DNA of 39,635 bases from Bacteroidales bacterium UBA1184. GTDB taxonomy: Bacteria > Bacteroidota > Bacteroidia > Bacteroidales > ML635J-15. Below are positions 24,675 through 33,600 of the stretch, piece after piece; the stretch's first letter is position 1; the number at the start of each line of letters is the position of its first letter. Under the pieces are notes generated by a model. That model was not told where the DNA came from. It did not search any database and was given only the letters and a program-made list of their open reading frames with translations. A program made the translations under genes and the position numbers. The stretch covers positions 55,016 to 94,650 of the forward strand of contig DBYO01000030.1 in the NCBI GenBank assembly GCA_002310235.1, written 5' to 3'.

Positions 24675-26018
24675 ATGAAAGCGTTCAAGGCATACGACAT
24701 TAGAGGTGTATATGGTGTTGATTTTACAAAGGAAGATGTGTATAAAATAGGATTCTTCCTTCCTCAAGTTATTAAAGCTGACAAAATTCTTGTCGGTCGT
24801 GATGTAAGAATTTCATCTCCAGAGATATTCGAATATCTTTCGCGTGGTATAACCGATGCCGGTGTCGATGTATATAATGTAGGTATTTCTACGACACCGC
24901 TTGTTTATTGGTCAACTGCAAAATTTGGATTCGAGGCATCGGTAATGATTACTGCCTCGCACAATCCTGCCTCGCACAATGGACTTAAGGTTTCTGGAAA
25001 GAATGCTTCGCCTGTCGGTTACGACGATGGACTTTCGACTGTTGAGAAATTGGTTGAAACGGCGGAGGTTAAGCCAGTGGCAAACAAGGGCAAAGTTATT
25101 GATTATGATGTTGCCGACAAGTATCTTGATTTCATGCGTCAGTATTTGCCGGATATTTCCAATTTGACGGTAAGCGTTGATTGTAGCAACGGAATGTCGG
25201 CTTTGTTTATTAAGACTTTGCTTGGCGACAAGCCCATGTATATATGCGATGAACTTGACGGTACATTCCCAAATCACGAGGGAAATCCACTTTTGCCAGA
25301 AAACCGTGTGATGCTGCAAAAACATGTGCTGGAGCATAAGTCAGACATTGGTGTAATTTACGATGGCGATGCCGACCGTGTGATGTTTGTTGACGAGAAT
25401 GCCGAATTTGTTTCTCCAGACCTTATGATTGCTGTTCTCTGCCATTATTTCCTCGAAGAGAAAGGCTTGAAGGGCAAGGTTTATCAGGATATACGTACAT
25501 CGAAGGCAGTGGGCGAATATGTTGCAAAATTTGGCAGCGAAATGGTTATGTGGCGCGTTGGTCGTGCTTATGCAGCAAAAAAACTTCGTGAGGTTGATGG
25601 TATTTTCGGTGGAGAACTTGCTGGCCATTATTATTTCCGTGATTTCTACTATTCCGACTCTGGCATACTTGCTAGTTTGTTGATTCTTGGTATTGTTGCC
25701 AGAATGAAAAAACAAGGAATTACAGTTTCCCAATTGATTTCACGCATAAGCCATTACGAAAATTCGGGCGAAATTAATTTCCAAATCAACGAAAAGCAAA
25801 AAGCCATGGATAAGGTGGTTGAGCATTTTCGCAGTCAGGCCGAACCAGATGCTTTCTACGATTTCGACGGCTATCGCATGGAATACAAGGACTGGTGGCT
25901 AAATATCCGTCCATCTAATACTGAACCTTATTTGCGTTTCCTCTGTGAGGCAAAATCGACAGAACTTCTCGATAGTATTAAATCACAGGTAAATGAAATT
26001 ATCGAAAGTCTCAAATAG
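24675..26018 (+). CDS. manB: Phosphomannomutase/phosphoglucomutase
   Basis: Alpha-D-phosphohexomutase interconverting hexose 6- and 1-phosphates for polysaccharide precursors; 447 residues. Phosphoserine loop TASHNP (Ser95), Mg loop DGDADR (Asp231, 233, 235), and phosphate-binding RPSNTEPYLRF near the C-terminus. The sugar loop reads GELAGH (314-319), where the superfamily usually has GExSGH, and the preceding VGRAY replaces VGHAF. These look like subfamily features, since the rest is intact. Nine bases after the secreted-protein gene, so cotranscription is likely. Mannose versus glucose preference cannot be told from sequence. Confidence 0.92.
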   Translation: MKAFKAYDIRGVYGVDFTKEDVYKIGFFLPQVIKADKILVGRDVRISSPEIFEYLSRGITDAGVDVYNVGISTTPLVYWSTAKFGFEASVMITASHNPASHNGLKVSGKNASPVGYDDGLSTVEKLVETAEVKPVANKGKVIDYDVADKYLDFMRQYLPDISNLTVSVDCSNGMSALFIKTLLGDKPMYICDELDGTFPNHEGNPLLPENRVMLQKHVLEHKSDIGVIYDGDADRVMFVDENAEFVSPDLMIAVLCHYFLEEKGLKGKVYQDIRTSKAVGEYVAKFGSEMVMWRVGRAYAAKKLREVDGIFGGELAGHYYFRDFYYSDSGILASLLILGIVARMKKQGITVSQLISRISHYENSGEINFQINEKQKAMDKVVEHFRSQAEPDAFYDFDGYRMEYKDWWLNIRPSNTEPYLRFLCEAKSTELLDSIKSQVNEIIESLK

Positions 26019-26081
26019 CTTCATTTCATAGCTGTTGCATCCGTGATATTTGGGCATGGATTTTGTAATATAGTCATATGT

Positions 26082-26303
26082 ATGAATACATTTCTGCTTA
26101 TATTGCTAGTTTCGGTGACACTAGTGGCTATTTGCTTTTTGGCCATTGGTGTTCAGGTGTTTTTCGGCAAGCGTAAAAAGTTTCCTGAAACCGAAATTAG
26201 TCACAATGCAGAAATGCGAAAGCGCAATATTCAATGCTCTAAATGCGAGGAACTTGAGAGATGTGCTCTAAGTGGTTGTAAAAACGGATGTAATGAAGTA
26301 TGA
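26082..26303 (+). CDS. Small membrane-anchored Cys-rich protein
   Basis: Protein of 73 residues. One N-terminal membrane helix (4-28), then a basic KRKKFPETEISHNAEMRKRNI segment and a Cys-rich tail with Cys52, 55, 61, 66 and 70 (CxxC-x5-C-x4-C-x3-C), suited to a metal site or iron-sulfur cluster. The helix plus KFPxTxIxxNxxMRKR layout resembles a small conserved Bacteroidales membrane protein of unknown role. The ATG at 26082 was chosen; an in-frame GTG at 26043 would add 13 residues and spoil the membrane start. A lipoprotein gene follows after 16 bases. Confidence 0.7.
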   Translation: MNTFLLILLVSVTLVAICFLAIGVQVFFGKRKKFPETEISHNAEMRKRNIQCSKCEELERCALSGCKNGCNEV

Positions 26304-26304
26304 T

Positions 26305-26312
26305 TAAATTTG
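26305..26312 (+). promoter_or_regulatory. -7 element before the lipoprotein at 26320
   Basis: TAAATTTG ends 7 bases before the ATG, in the 16-base gap after the Cys-rich gene. -33 element unclear; it may be a chance match. Confidence 0.35.
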
Positions 26313-26319
26313 ATGGGTT

Positions 26320-26709
26320 ATGAGAAAAAGATTTTTCTTTTTGATGTTAGTCCTTTTCGCCGGACTTTTCTTGATGACAGGTTGTGTAAAGCGAGATTCG
26401 TGTAGTGACTCTATATTTGCTCGTGATGGAAGGCTTATTACTGGCCATTATTATGTTTTAGACGAGCCATTCAGAACCGATGATACATTTATTGTGAAGG
26501 GTTATAAGATTACTTCCTATTTTGTTGACGCTGATGGAAATGTATTCTATATAACAAGTGGGGTACCAAAGGGTATCGACTCGACTAAAACGGTAACTGT
26601 AATATTGAGTTATGCTGTTGAGGATTACAATTTCTACAGCACAAAGAAGTATATTTACAATTTGGCTTGCATTTGCGAGGATGACTATGTCATTTTACCT
26701 CACTTATAA
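26320..26709 (+). CDS. Small lipoprotein of unknown function
   Basis: Predicted lipoprotein of 129 residues with lipobox LMTGC (Cys22). The mature part is beta-rich (HYYVLDEPFRTDDTFIVKGYKITSYF, then YITSGVPKG and a Tyr-rich segment), with four further Cys. It follows the Cys-rich membrane protein gene by 16 bases. Its last 20 bases overlap the end of the convergent xseA gene, so the two transcripts are antisense to each other at their 3' ends. No family recognised. Confidence 0.75.
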   Translation: MRKRFFFLMLVLFAGLFLMTGCVKRDSCSDSIFARDGRLITGHYYVLDEPFRTDDTFIVKGYKITSYFVDADGNVFYITSGVPKGIDSTKTVTVILSYAVEDYNFYSTKKYIYNLACICEDDYVILPHL

Positions 26710-28060
26710 TCTTTCCATCGTATAGGATTGTTTCCATAATGTCGCCAGCATTGGCTTCAAGGTCGTTGTTAACGACTTTGCCGTTGATGCGTGTGATCGA
26801 ATAGCCTCGCTTTAGGATTGTGCGTGGGTCGTTGAGAGTTAGACGGTGATCAAGAAAACTGAGTTTTTCGTTTGCTTTCTCGATGCGATGCTTGGTAATG
26901 CGAACCATAAGTTCCTTTAGTCCATTGACATGAGATTCTTGTTCGGAAATAAGTCGCTTGGGTAAGGTCTCTATTTTTTTTGCAAGCAAGTTTAGGTTCA
27001 TTTCATCTTCCTTCATTAGAACATTCAAACTATTGCGAATCCTCGACAATATTCTGTCGCAGCGTTCTGTGTCTTTCGAAAGACGAGAGCGAACCTTCAT
27101 TATGCTCATTGTCATGTTGTTGAGGTACATCTCACAGCTCATCATAAAATCGCGTGCAAGTCCGAATATTTCCGATGAAGTAGAATCAATTTGTTCTTCG
27201 AACTTTGAATTGTAGTCGATTATAAAGTTGGCGACTGCTGTCGGGGTTTTCATGCGTGTGTGCGCAACCATATCGACAATGGATTCGTCGCGTTCGTGTC
27301 CGATTCCCGAAATCACAGGAAGCGGAAACTGGGTAACCATATAGGCAATGTTGTAGTTGTCGAACCACGAGAGGTCGTTTTTGGAACCGCCCCCACGGAT
27401 TATTGCAACAGCATCATATTTTTCGTATTCATCACCAATGCGGTTTAGGGCATCGAGTACAGACTGTTCTGTTGATTCTCCTTGCATTGCAGCTTCGTAC
27501 AGATTTACATTTATGTGGTAGCCGTACATGTTGGTTTCTAGGTGGTTGACAAAGTCGCCATAACCGGCTGCCGTGCTTGATGAAATTATTGCAATGTTCT
27601 GAACTACAGCAGGAAGCTCTTGCTTTTTGTTCATATCGAAGACGCCTTCGTTTATCAGTCTGTCGATGATTTCCTTCTTGGCGCGTTCCACATCGCCGAT
27701 AGTGTAGGTGGGGTTTATGCCCAACACATTGAGCGACATGCCATATACTTCGTGGTAGGTTATTGCAACTTGAAGCATAACATTCATACCTTCAGCGAGT
27801 TCTCTATCGGTTTCGCTTTCAAAGTATGCCGATATGAAGCTGAATTTGTTTGCCCATATAGTTGCGCGTGCTTGAGCGACAATGCTGTTCGATGTCTTCG
27901 ACTTCTGCACAAGTTCCATGTAGCAGTGTCCGCTGCGGTGGCGTGTGAGTGTGTTTATTTCGGCTACGATCCAAACTGCAAATGGAAAACTTTCCGACAG
28001 GCTTTCCTTTATTTCCTGCTGGAGTTCAGCAAGCGTGTATGTGCGTGGTTCTTCGCTCAT
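26690..28060 (-). CDS. xseA: Exodeoxyribonuclease VII large subunit
   Basis: Catalytic subunit of single-strand DNA exonuclease VII; 456 residues, normal length. The N-terminal OB-fold DNA-binding domain (about 7-100) starts YTLAELQQEIKESL. The catalytic domain has IAIISSSTAAGYGDF, IRGGGSKNDLSWFDNYNIA and GIGHERDESIVDMVAHTRMKTPTAVANF. A long helical coiled coil follows, and a C-terminal GYSITRINGKVV segment. The start codon overlaps the subtilase stop in an ATGA, so translation is probably coupled to a secreted-protease gene. The small subunit gene xseB, often downstream, is not present here. Confidence 0.95.
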   Translation of the reverse strand: MSEEPRTYTLAELQQEIKESLSESFPFAVWIVAEINTLTRHRSGHCYMELVQKSKTSNSIVAQARATIWANKFSFISAYFESETDRELAEGMNVMLQVAITYHEVYGMSLNVLGINPTYTIGDVERAKKEIIDRLINEGVFDMNKKQELPAVVQNIAIISSSTAAGYGDFVNHLETNMYGYHINVNLYEAAMQGESTEQSVLDALNRIGDEYEKYDAVAIIRGGGSKNDLSWFDNYNIAYMVTQFPLPVISGIGHERDESIVDMVAHTRMKTPTAVANFIIDYNSKFEEQIDSTSSEIFGLARDFMMSCEMYLNNMTMSIMKVRSRLSKDTERCDRILSRIRNSLNVLMKEDEMNLNLLAKKIETLPKRLISEQESHVNGLKELMVRITKHRIEKANEKLSFLDHRLTLNDPRTILKRGYSITRINGKVVNNDLEANAGDIMETILYDGKIISEVK

Positions 28061-29745
28061 TGTTTGATTATGGTTTGCGCTGCGACTACTTTGTTGCCAG
28101 CACTAATACTTATTATGTATTCTCCTTTTGCGTAGCGACTTAAGTCGTATTTAAACTCACGCCCAACATTCTTGCGGTAGTCGAGCAAGCGTCCATCGAT
28201 AGAAAAAATGTTGAGTTCGGCATTATCGTTGTCGAGGCAAATTGTTATCTCGTCGGTGGTCGGGTTAGGGTAGATGTTTATATTGCAATTGTTTGTATGT
28301 GTTTCAACTTTCGATAGTATTTCCGATGCAAGGCTGAAATCAATATATCCACGACCTGTTAATATATTGGGAGTTCCAAGGTATGGGGTGGGGTCTTCAT
28401 CCCATGTTGGAACAGTTGGTCGTGCGGCAGCAAATAGTGTTTCACGAATTTCTGTACTGCTTTTTTCGTGGAATTTTTGCCAGAAGCAAGCGATAAGTCC
28501 TGTGGTAAGAGGTGTGGCAAATGAAGTTCCCGAACCTGTTGCTATTGAGTCGTTTATATAGTCGGCGTAAGCATCCCATCCAACCGATACAATGTCGGGT
28601 TTAATGCGGTTTCCTTCAACAAATCCGTGAGATGAGAATGGTGCGTAGTTCTGATTTACATCAATTGCGCCTACTGTTACGATGTTGTATGCATCTGATG
28701 GAGCTCCTATCCAAATATGTCCGTTTTCGTCCTCTCCGCTGTTGCCGGCGGCAACTACAATTATCATACCTCTGCTTGCTGCGATTGTGGCGGCAATACT
28801 GCTCGGGTTTGTGTGTCCGTCCATGTCGTCGGCAGAATGGTTATATCTCTGCGAGTCGAAATCGACATATCCGAGCGAAACATTTGCTAAATCTGCCCCC
28901 ATGCTGTCGGCGTATTCTATAGCAGATACCCAGTTGAATTCTTCTACAATTTCCTCGTAGTCGTTGCTTTCGCTTGTTATAAGCAAATATGACGCTTCGG
29001 GTGCGCAACCAATATATTCGCCAGGAAGATAACCTGCCATTATCGACAGCACCATCGAACCGTGTTCGTGGTGGTCGTAAACCGTTGTGCCGTCGTATGC
29101 AAAGTCGCGGGTGGCGACAATTCTTCCCGAGTTGCGCAGGTATTCGAGACTTCTCATATGGTCGGTATTTGTAAATCCACCATCGGTGACGGCAATCAAC
29201 ATTCCTTCGCCCTTATATCCTTCGGAATGAAGAACGTGTCCATTGTGAAGAGCAATTTGATCGTATGAATGCCCATATTCCGAATCGGTGTATTTCGGTG
29301 CTAGAATGTTTGAACTTGGGCTGTTTTGTGTTACTGTCATTGCTTTGTTGACTTTCTTGGCTGTTTCAACAGTGTCGATTTCAAACCTCGATGTTTCCTT
29401 TACATACGGAAGGTTATGAGCTTGTAAAACAAGGTTGTAGTTGTCGGTACGGACAACGGCTCCGTTGAGCCATTTGCTAACGTTGTGAATTTCGAGACCA
29501 AGGTTTTCAAGTCCGGCAATATACGATGGATTTACAGGTAAGTCGAGAGAATCAATGGCGATTCCCTGTGAGTTACGACGGTTTATTGCTCTTTCGCTTA
29601 GGTATGCCTGCGGATTGCTTAGCGAGTATGGGGTGTTGTACTTGTCTGTGAATTCTACATAATATAGGTTAGGACCTATTTGCGAAAATACGTTTGCACA
29701 AATAGTGCATATTGTTGCGATTAAAAATAATTTCCTCATAATCAT
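28057..29745 (-). CDS. Secreted subtilisin-family (S8) protease with T9SS type A sorting domain
   Basis: Extracellular serine protease of 562 residues. Signal peptide 1-21, a pro-region to about 155, then the S8 domain with the intact triad Asp188 (VTDGGF), His228 (HHEHGS) and Ser408 (GTSFATP), plus oxyanion Asn335 (AAGNSG). The C-terminal 74 residues (from NINIYPNPTTDE at 489) are a T9SS type A sorting domain, so the enzyme should be exported and attached to the surface or released. Its ATG overlaps the lipoprotein stop (ATGA) and its stop overlaps the xseA start (ATGA). A second in-frame ATG two codons later is an equally good start. Confidence 0.95.
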   Translation of the reverse strand: MIMRKLFLIATICTICANVFSQIGPNLYYVEFTDKYNTPYSLSNPQAYLSERAINRRNSQGIAIDSLDLPVNPSYIAGLENLGLEIHNVSKWLNGAVVRTDNYNLVLQAHNLPYVKETSRFEIDTVETAKKVNKAMTVTQNSPSSNILAPKYTDSEYGHSYDQIALHNGHVLHSEGYKGEGMLIAVTDGGFTNTDHMRSLEYLRNSGRIVATRDFAYDGTTVYDHHEHGSMVLSIMAGYLPGEYIGCAPEASYLLITSESNDYEEIVEEFNWVSAIEYADSMGADLANVSLGYVDFDSQRYNHSADDMDGHTNPSSIAATIAASRGMIIVVAAGNSGEDENGHIWIGAPSDAYNIVTVGAIDVNQNYAPFSSHGFVEGNRIKPDIVSVGWDAYADYINDSIATGSGTSFATPLTTGLIACFWQKFHEKSSTEIRETLFAAARPTVPTWDEDPTPYLGTPNILTGRGYIDFSLASEILSKVETHTNNCNINIYPNPTTDEITICLDNDNAELNIFSIDGRLLDYRKNVGREFKYDLSRYAKGEYIISISAGNKVVAAQTIIKQ

Positions 29746-30446
29746 TCAATTGTAATAAGTTCTTGACGATAGATTGTCCCTCGGTGTATTCGGTTTTCAA
29801 TCGGTACTCCGTATATTACTTCTTGAGAGTTTATATCTGTTATTTCTTTGTAAACCAGTCCTATACCTCGTGCGTAAATTTCTGCATCGTAAACTTTGCT
29901 TATTTGTGTCAGACTGCTGTCGCGAGTAATTGAAAGGCATGAATCCAGATGTATGCTTTCATTATTGTAAGTTGCTGTCAACGAAGTTATTGTGCAGTCA
30001 TTGTCGTCGAGTTCGTTTTTCAGGTTGCCGTTCCAGTATTTTCCAATTGAGAGTGGAAATTTAATTTTAATAAACCTTTGGTTTTCTTCCACTTTTTCTG
30101 CTGTGTAGGTTGTTAATTTAGACTCCCATACATCGCTTATTTTCCAGCTGTTTAGGTTTTGTGACTTAAACCTTTCGATTCGGTAGGCGGTGTCGCCTTC
30201 GTTGTCGATAAAAGGAATGTCGGTGCGCTCGCGCAAGTAGTAAACAGTAGTATCATAGTAGTCGCTTGGTTTGTCGATGTTGATTTCTGTTACCTTGTAA
30301 ATCAGAGCTTTGTCGGTCTGCAATGGGAAATACTGTTTGTCGGCGGCAAATTCTATGTCGGCAGGAGTTTCGTTTTCCTTATGGCAGGATACTAAAGCGA
30401 GCACAGCCATAATGCAGAGCGATATGATACTATAGCGGTTTGTCAT
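29742..30446 (-). CDS. Lipoprotein upstream of the subtilase
   Basis: Predicted lipoprotein of 234 residues, lipobox ALVSC with Cys21. The mature part is a beta-rich domain: YFPLQTDKALIYKVTEI near the start, and a middle with IKFPLSIGKYWNGN and ARGIGLVYKEI. This pattern is common in Bacteroidetes lipoproteins of unknown function. It opens the lipoprotein / subtilase / xseA operon, its stop codon overlapping the subtilase ATG. It may be a surface partner of the protease, by context only. Confidence 0.8.
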   Translation of the reverse strand: MTNRYSIISLCIMAVLALVSCHKENETPADIEFAADKQYFPLQTDKALIYKVTEINIDKPSDYYDTTVYYLRERTDIPFIDNEGDTAYRIERFKSQNLNSWKISDVWESKLTTYTAEKVEENQRFIKIKFPLSIGKYWNGNLKNELDDNDCTITSLTATYNNESIHLDSCLSITRDSSLTQISKVYDAEIYARGIGLVYKEITDINSQEVIYGVPIENRIHRGTIYRQELITIE

Positions 30447-30463
30447 CTGAATATATTCTGCGA

Positions 30464-30471
30464 CAAAGTTA
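30464..30471 (-). promoter_or_regulatory. -7 element for the lipoprotein / subtilase / xseA operon
   Basis: TAACTTTG on the minus strand, 17 bases before the ATG at 30446; no good -33 TTG. Confidence 0.5.
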
Positions 30472-30629
30472 GAAAAAAAAATAACATCGAGGTAATATGC
30501 AAAAAATCTTTGGATATCCGAATAAAAGTGATGCCTGGATCTGAAATAAACAAGGCTTCTGTCGATCTCGTTATAAGCGAATTGAAATAATTTCTTATAG
30601 TATAAACTTTATATATCAAAAAGTTGTAT

Positions 30630-30637
30630 TATATTTG
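30630..30637 (+). promoter_or_regulatory. -7 element for the large repeat protein
   Basis: TATATTTG, with a TTTA-containing segment at 30608-30611 near the -33 spacing. The ATG at 30670 is 32 bases downstream. Confidence 0.55.
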
Positions 30638-30669
30638 CCTTTTTGATTGTTTGATATAACGTTTATAAT

Positions 30670-33600
30670 ATGAAGAAAACATTAATTTTCAGTGTGCTGC
30701 TATTGTTGTTTGCAATAGACTCAATGGCATTAAATGCACCAACATTATCGTCTCCTAGTGACGGTACAATTTATACAACATCAGTAAAACCTACAGTATC
30801 ATGGAATTCCGTGTCTGGAGCGAATAAATACATATTGGATTGGGATACCGTATCTTCGTTTTCATCTTCAAAGTTCCGTACATTTTCAACAACATATACT
30901 TATGTCAATTTAACAGCGCTGTCGTACGGGACAACATATTACTGGAGAGTTCGTGCTGTAAATGAAAGTGCAAATGATACCTCAGACTATTCTGCGGTAC
31001 GGAATTTTACAACATGCTCAGGCCCAACCTTAGATTATCCAAATGATGGGATGATTTATTCGACAACCGTCAAGCCAACACTTTATTGGAATGAAATAAC
31101 AGGCGTTGGTAGTTATATCCTTGAATGGGACACTGTATCATCATTTTCATCAACGCTGTTCAATACATTTACAACCTCATCAACATATGTCAATGTTAAT
31201 GGATTACGATACGGCACAAAGTATTATTGGCGAGTAAAGGCAACCAACAGCAACGACAGCGACACATCAAGTTATTCCGCAGTTAGGAGTTTTACAACCT
31301 GCTCGGCTCCAATTTTGAGTTCTCCCAATAATGATATGGTTTATACCTCAGTAGTAAGGCCTACAGTTTCATGGAATACAATCACAGGCGTTGGAAGTTA
31401 TATCCTTGAGTGGGATACGGTATCGTCATTTTCATCACCGATATTCAGTTCCTTTACAACATCTTCAACATCTGTCAATATTAATGCATTGCAATACGGT
31501 ACAAAGTATTATTGGCGAGTAAAGGCAACCAACAGCAACGATAGCGACACTTCCAGCTATTCCGAAGTTAGGAACTTTACAACTTGCTCGGCTCCAATTT
31601 TGAGCTCTCCAAGTAATGGTATGGTTTATACGACTATGGTACGGCCTTCAGTTTCATGGAATTCAATCACAGGCGCAGGAAGTTATATCCTTGAGTGGGA
31701 TACCGTGCCTTCGTTTTCATCAACGATCTTCCGCACATATACAACATCTTCAACATCCATATATATAAATGGATTGCGATACAGCACAAAGTATTATTGG
31801 CGCGTAAAGGCAACCAACAGCAACGACAGCGACACATCCAGCTATTCCGAAGTGAGGAATTTCACAACTGCAGGAACGGTTACTTTAAGTTCTCCAACCA
31901 ACAATCCAAGCCCGACAGGCAGGTTTTATTCACGGCAGTATTTACGCTGGAATACATTGCCAGGCTCTTCGGAATACTTGATCCAGATTGATACAACTTC
32001 CGATTTCAGTTCAAGTGTACTGCGCAATATAAGTGTATCAACATCAAATACAAATACAGATTCATACTGGGAAAAATGTGTGTACGATTTATATTATGGA
32101 ACAATGTACTATTGGAGAGTTTGTGCAATAAGTTCTGTCGATACAACCGACTGGTCTGAGACTTGGCAGTTCCATACGAGGGACGATGTTGTGCTGAGTT
32201 TTCCAAGTGATACCAGTGCAAATGGTACTTATTTTACACGGCAAGAATTTCGATGGGAGAATTCATTAGGTTCTAAATCGTATATTCTTCAGTTAGATAC
32301 AGTTCCGAGTTTTGATTCTGGATTGTTGCAGAGTATAGATGTTTCATCATCAACTACAAACACAGATACATACATATACAAGTATATTTCCGATATGCGT
32401 TATGGCACAATGTATTATTGGCGTGTATGTTCGGCAAATGCAGTCGATACATCTGGCTGGTCTGCTACATGGCGATTCCATACTACCGATTGGGTTGCGC
32501 TATATTATTTACCGAACGATACAAGTTCTACTGTTGGCTATTATACCCGCCAAGAACTGGAATGGCAGAATTCAAAAGGTTCTAAATCGTATATTCTTCA
32601 GTTAGATACAGTTCCGAGTTTTGATTCCGGGTTGTTGCGCAGCATAGATGTTTCATCAACAACTACCAATACCGATACATACATATATAAATATGTTTCT
32701 GATATGCGTTATGGTACAATGTACTATTGGCGAGTTTGTGCTATAAACAATGCTGACACATCGGGCTGGTCTGCAACTTGGCAATTCCATACTGTCGATT
32801 GGGTTGTATTGGATTCTCCATCAAATAATAGTACAGGCTTGGCAGTTTCTTCGCGTACATTGTATTGGAAAAACTCCTTGGGCTCTTCATCGTACATAGT
32901 TCAGGTTGATACAACAACAAACTTTAATTCGGAACTATTGCGTAATTTAAGCGTTTCGTCATCAACGACAAGTACAGAGACGTACAAGAGTACAAGCATA
33001 ACGAATATGCTCTATGGAACAACTTATTATTGGCGAGTTTGTGCTGTAAATGCTGCTGATACATCTGGTTGGTCGAGCGTATGGCGTTTCACTACTGCCT
33101 ACCAGCTTACTACTGCGCCTACGCTTGTTAGTCCGGAAAATGGCAGCACCGAAATACAGCCATCTGGTGTCGATTTGGTATGGAATCCGTTGGACAATGT
33201 AACTGGTTACCGTTATCAGGTGTCAACCGACAACACTTTTGCAACATTATACCGTAGTGGCACCACCGTCAACACAACTGCCACATGCTATCTAAATTAC
33301 GGCACAACTTACTACTGGCGCGTTCAGTGCTACAATGCAAGCGGAAATTCGGTTTGGTCTCAGGTGTGGAGTTTCGATACCCAATCGTGCGAACTCACTG
33401 GCGAAACAGCTGTGGAGGCTTGTGGTTCGTATGTTTGGCGCGGTACAACCTACACCGAATCGGGCGACTACGACTTTACCAAGCATCTGTCGAATGGTTG
33501 CGACAGTATAATTACCTTGCATCTGACAATCAACCAGTCGTCGGAGCGTGAATTTTCGCACATTGCTTGCGGCAGTTACATCTGGAACGGCGTGACCTAC

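Noticed and set aside
30572..30599. TATAAG...CTTATA inverted repeat upstream of the large surface gene
   Set aside because: Short AT-rich arms with a 16-base spacer; expected by chance in this composition.
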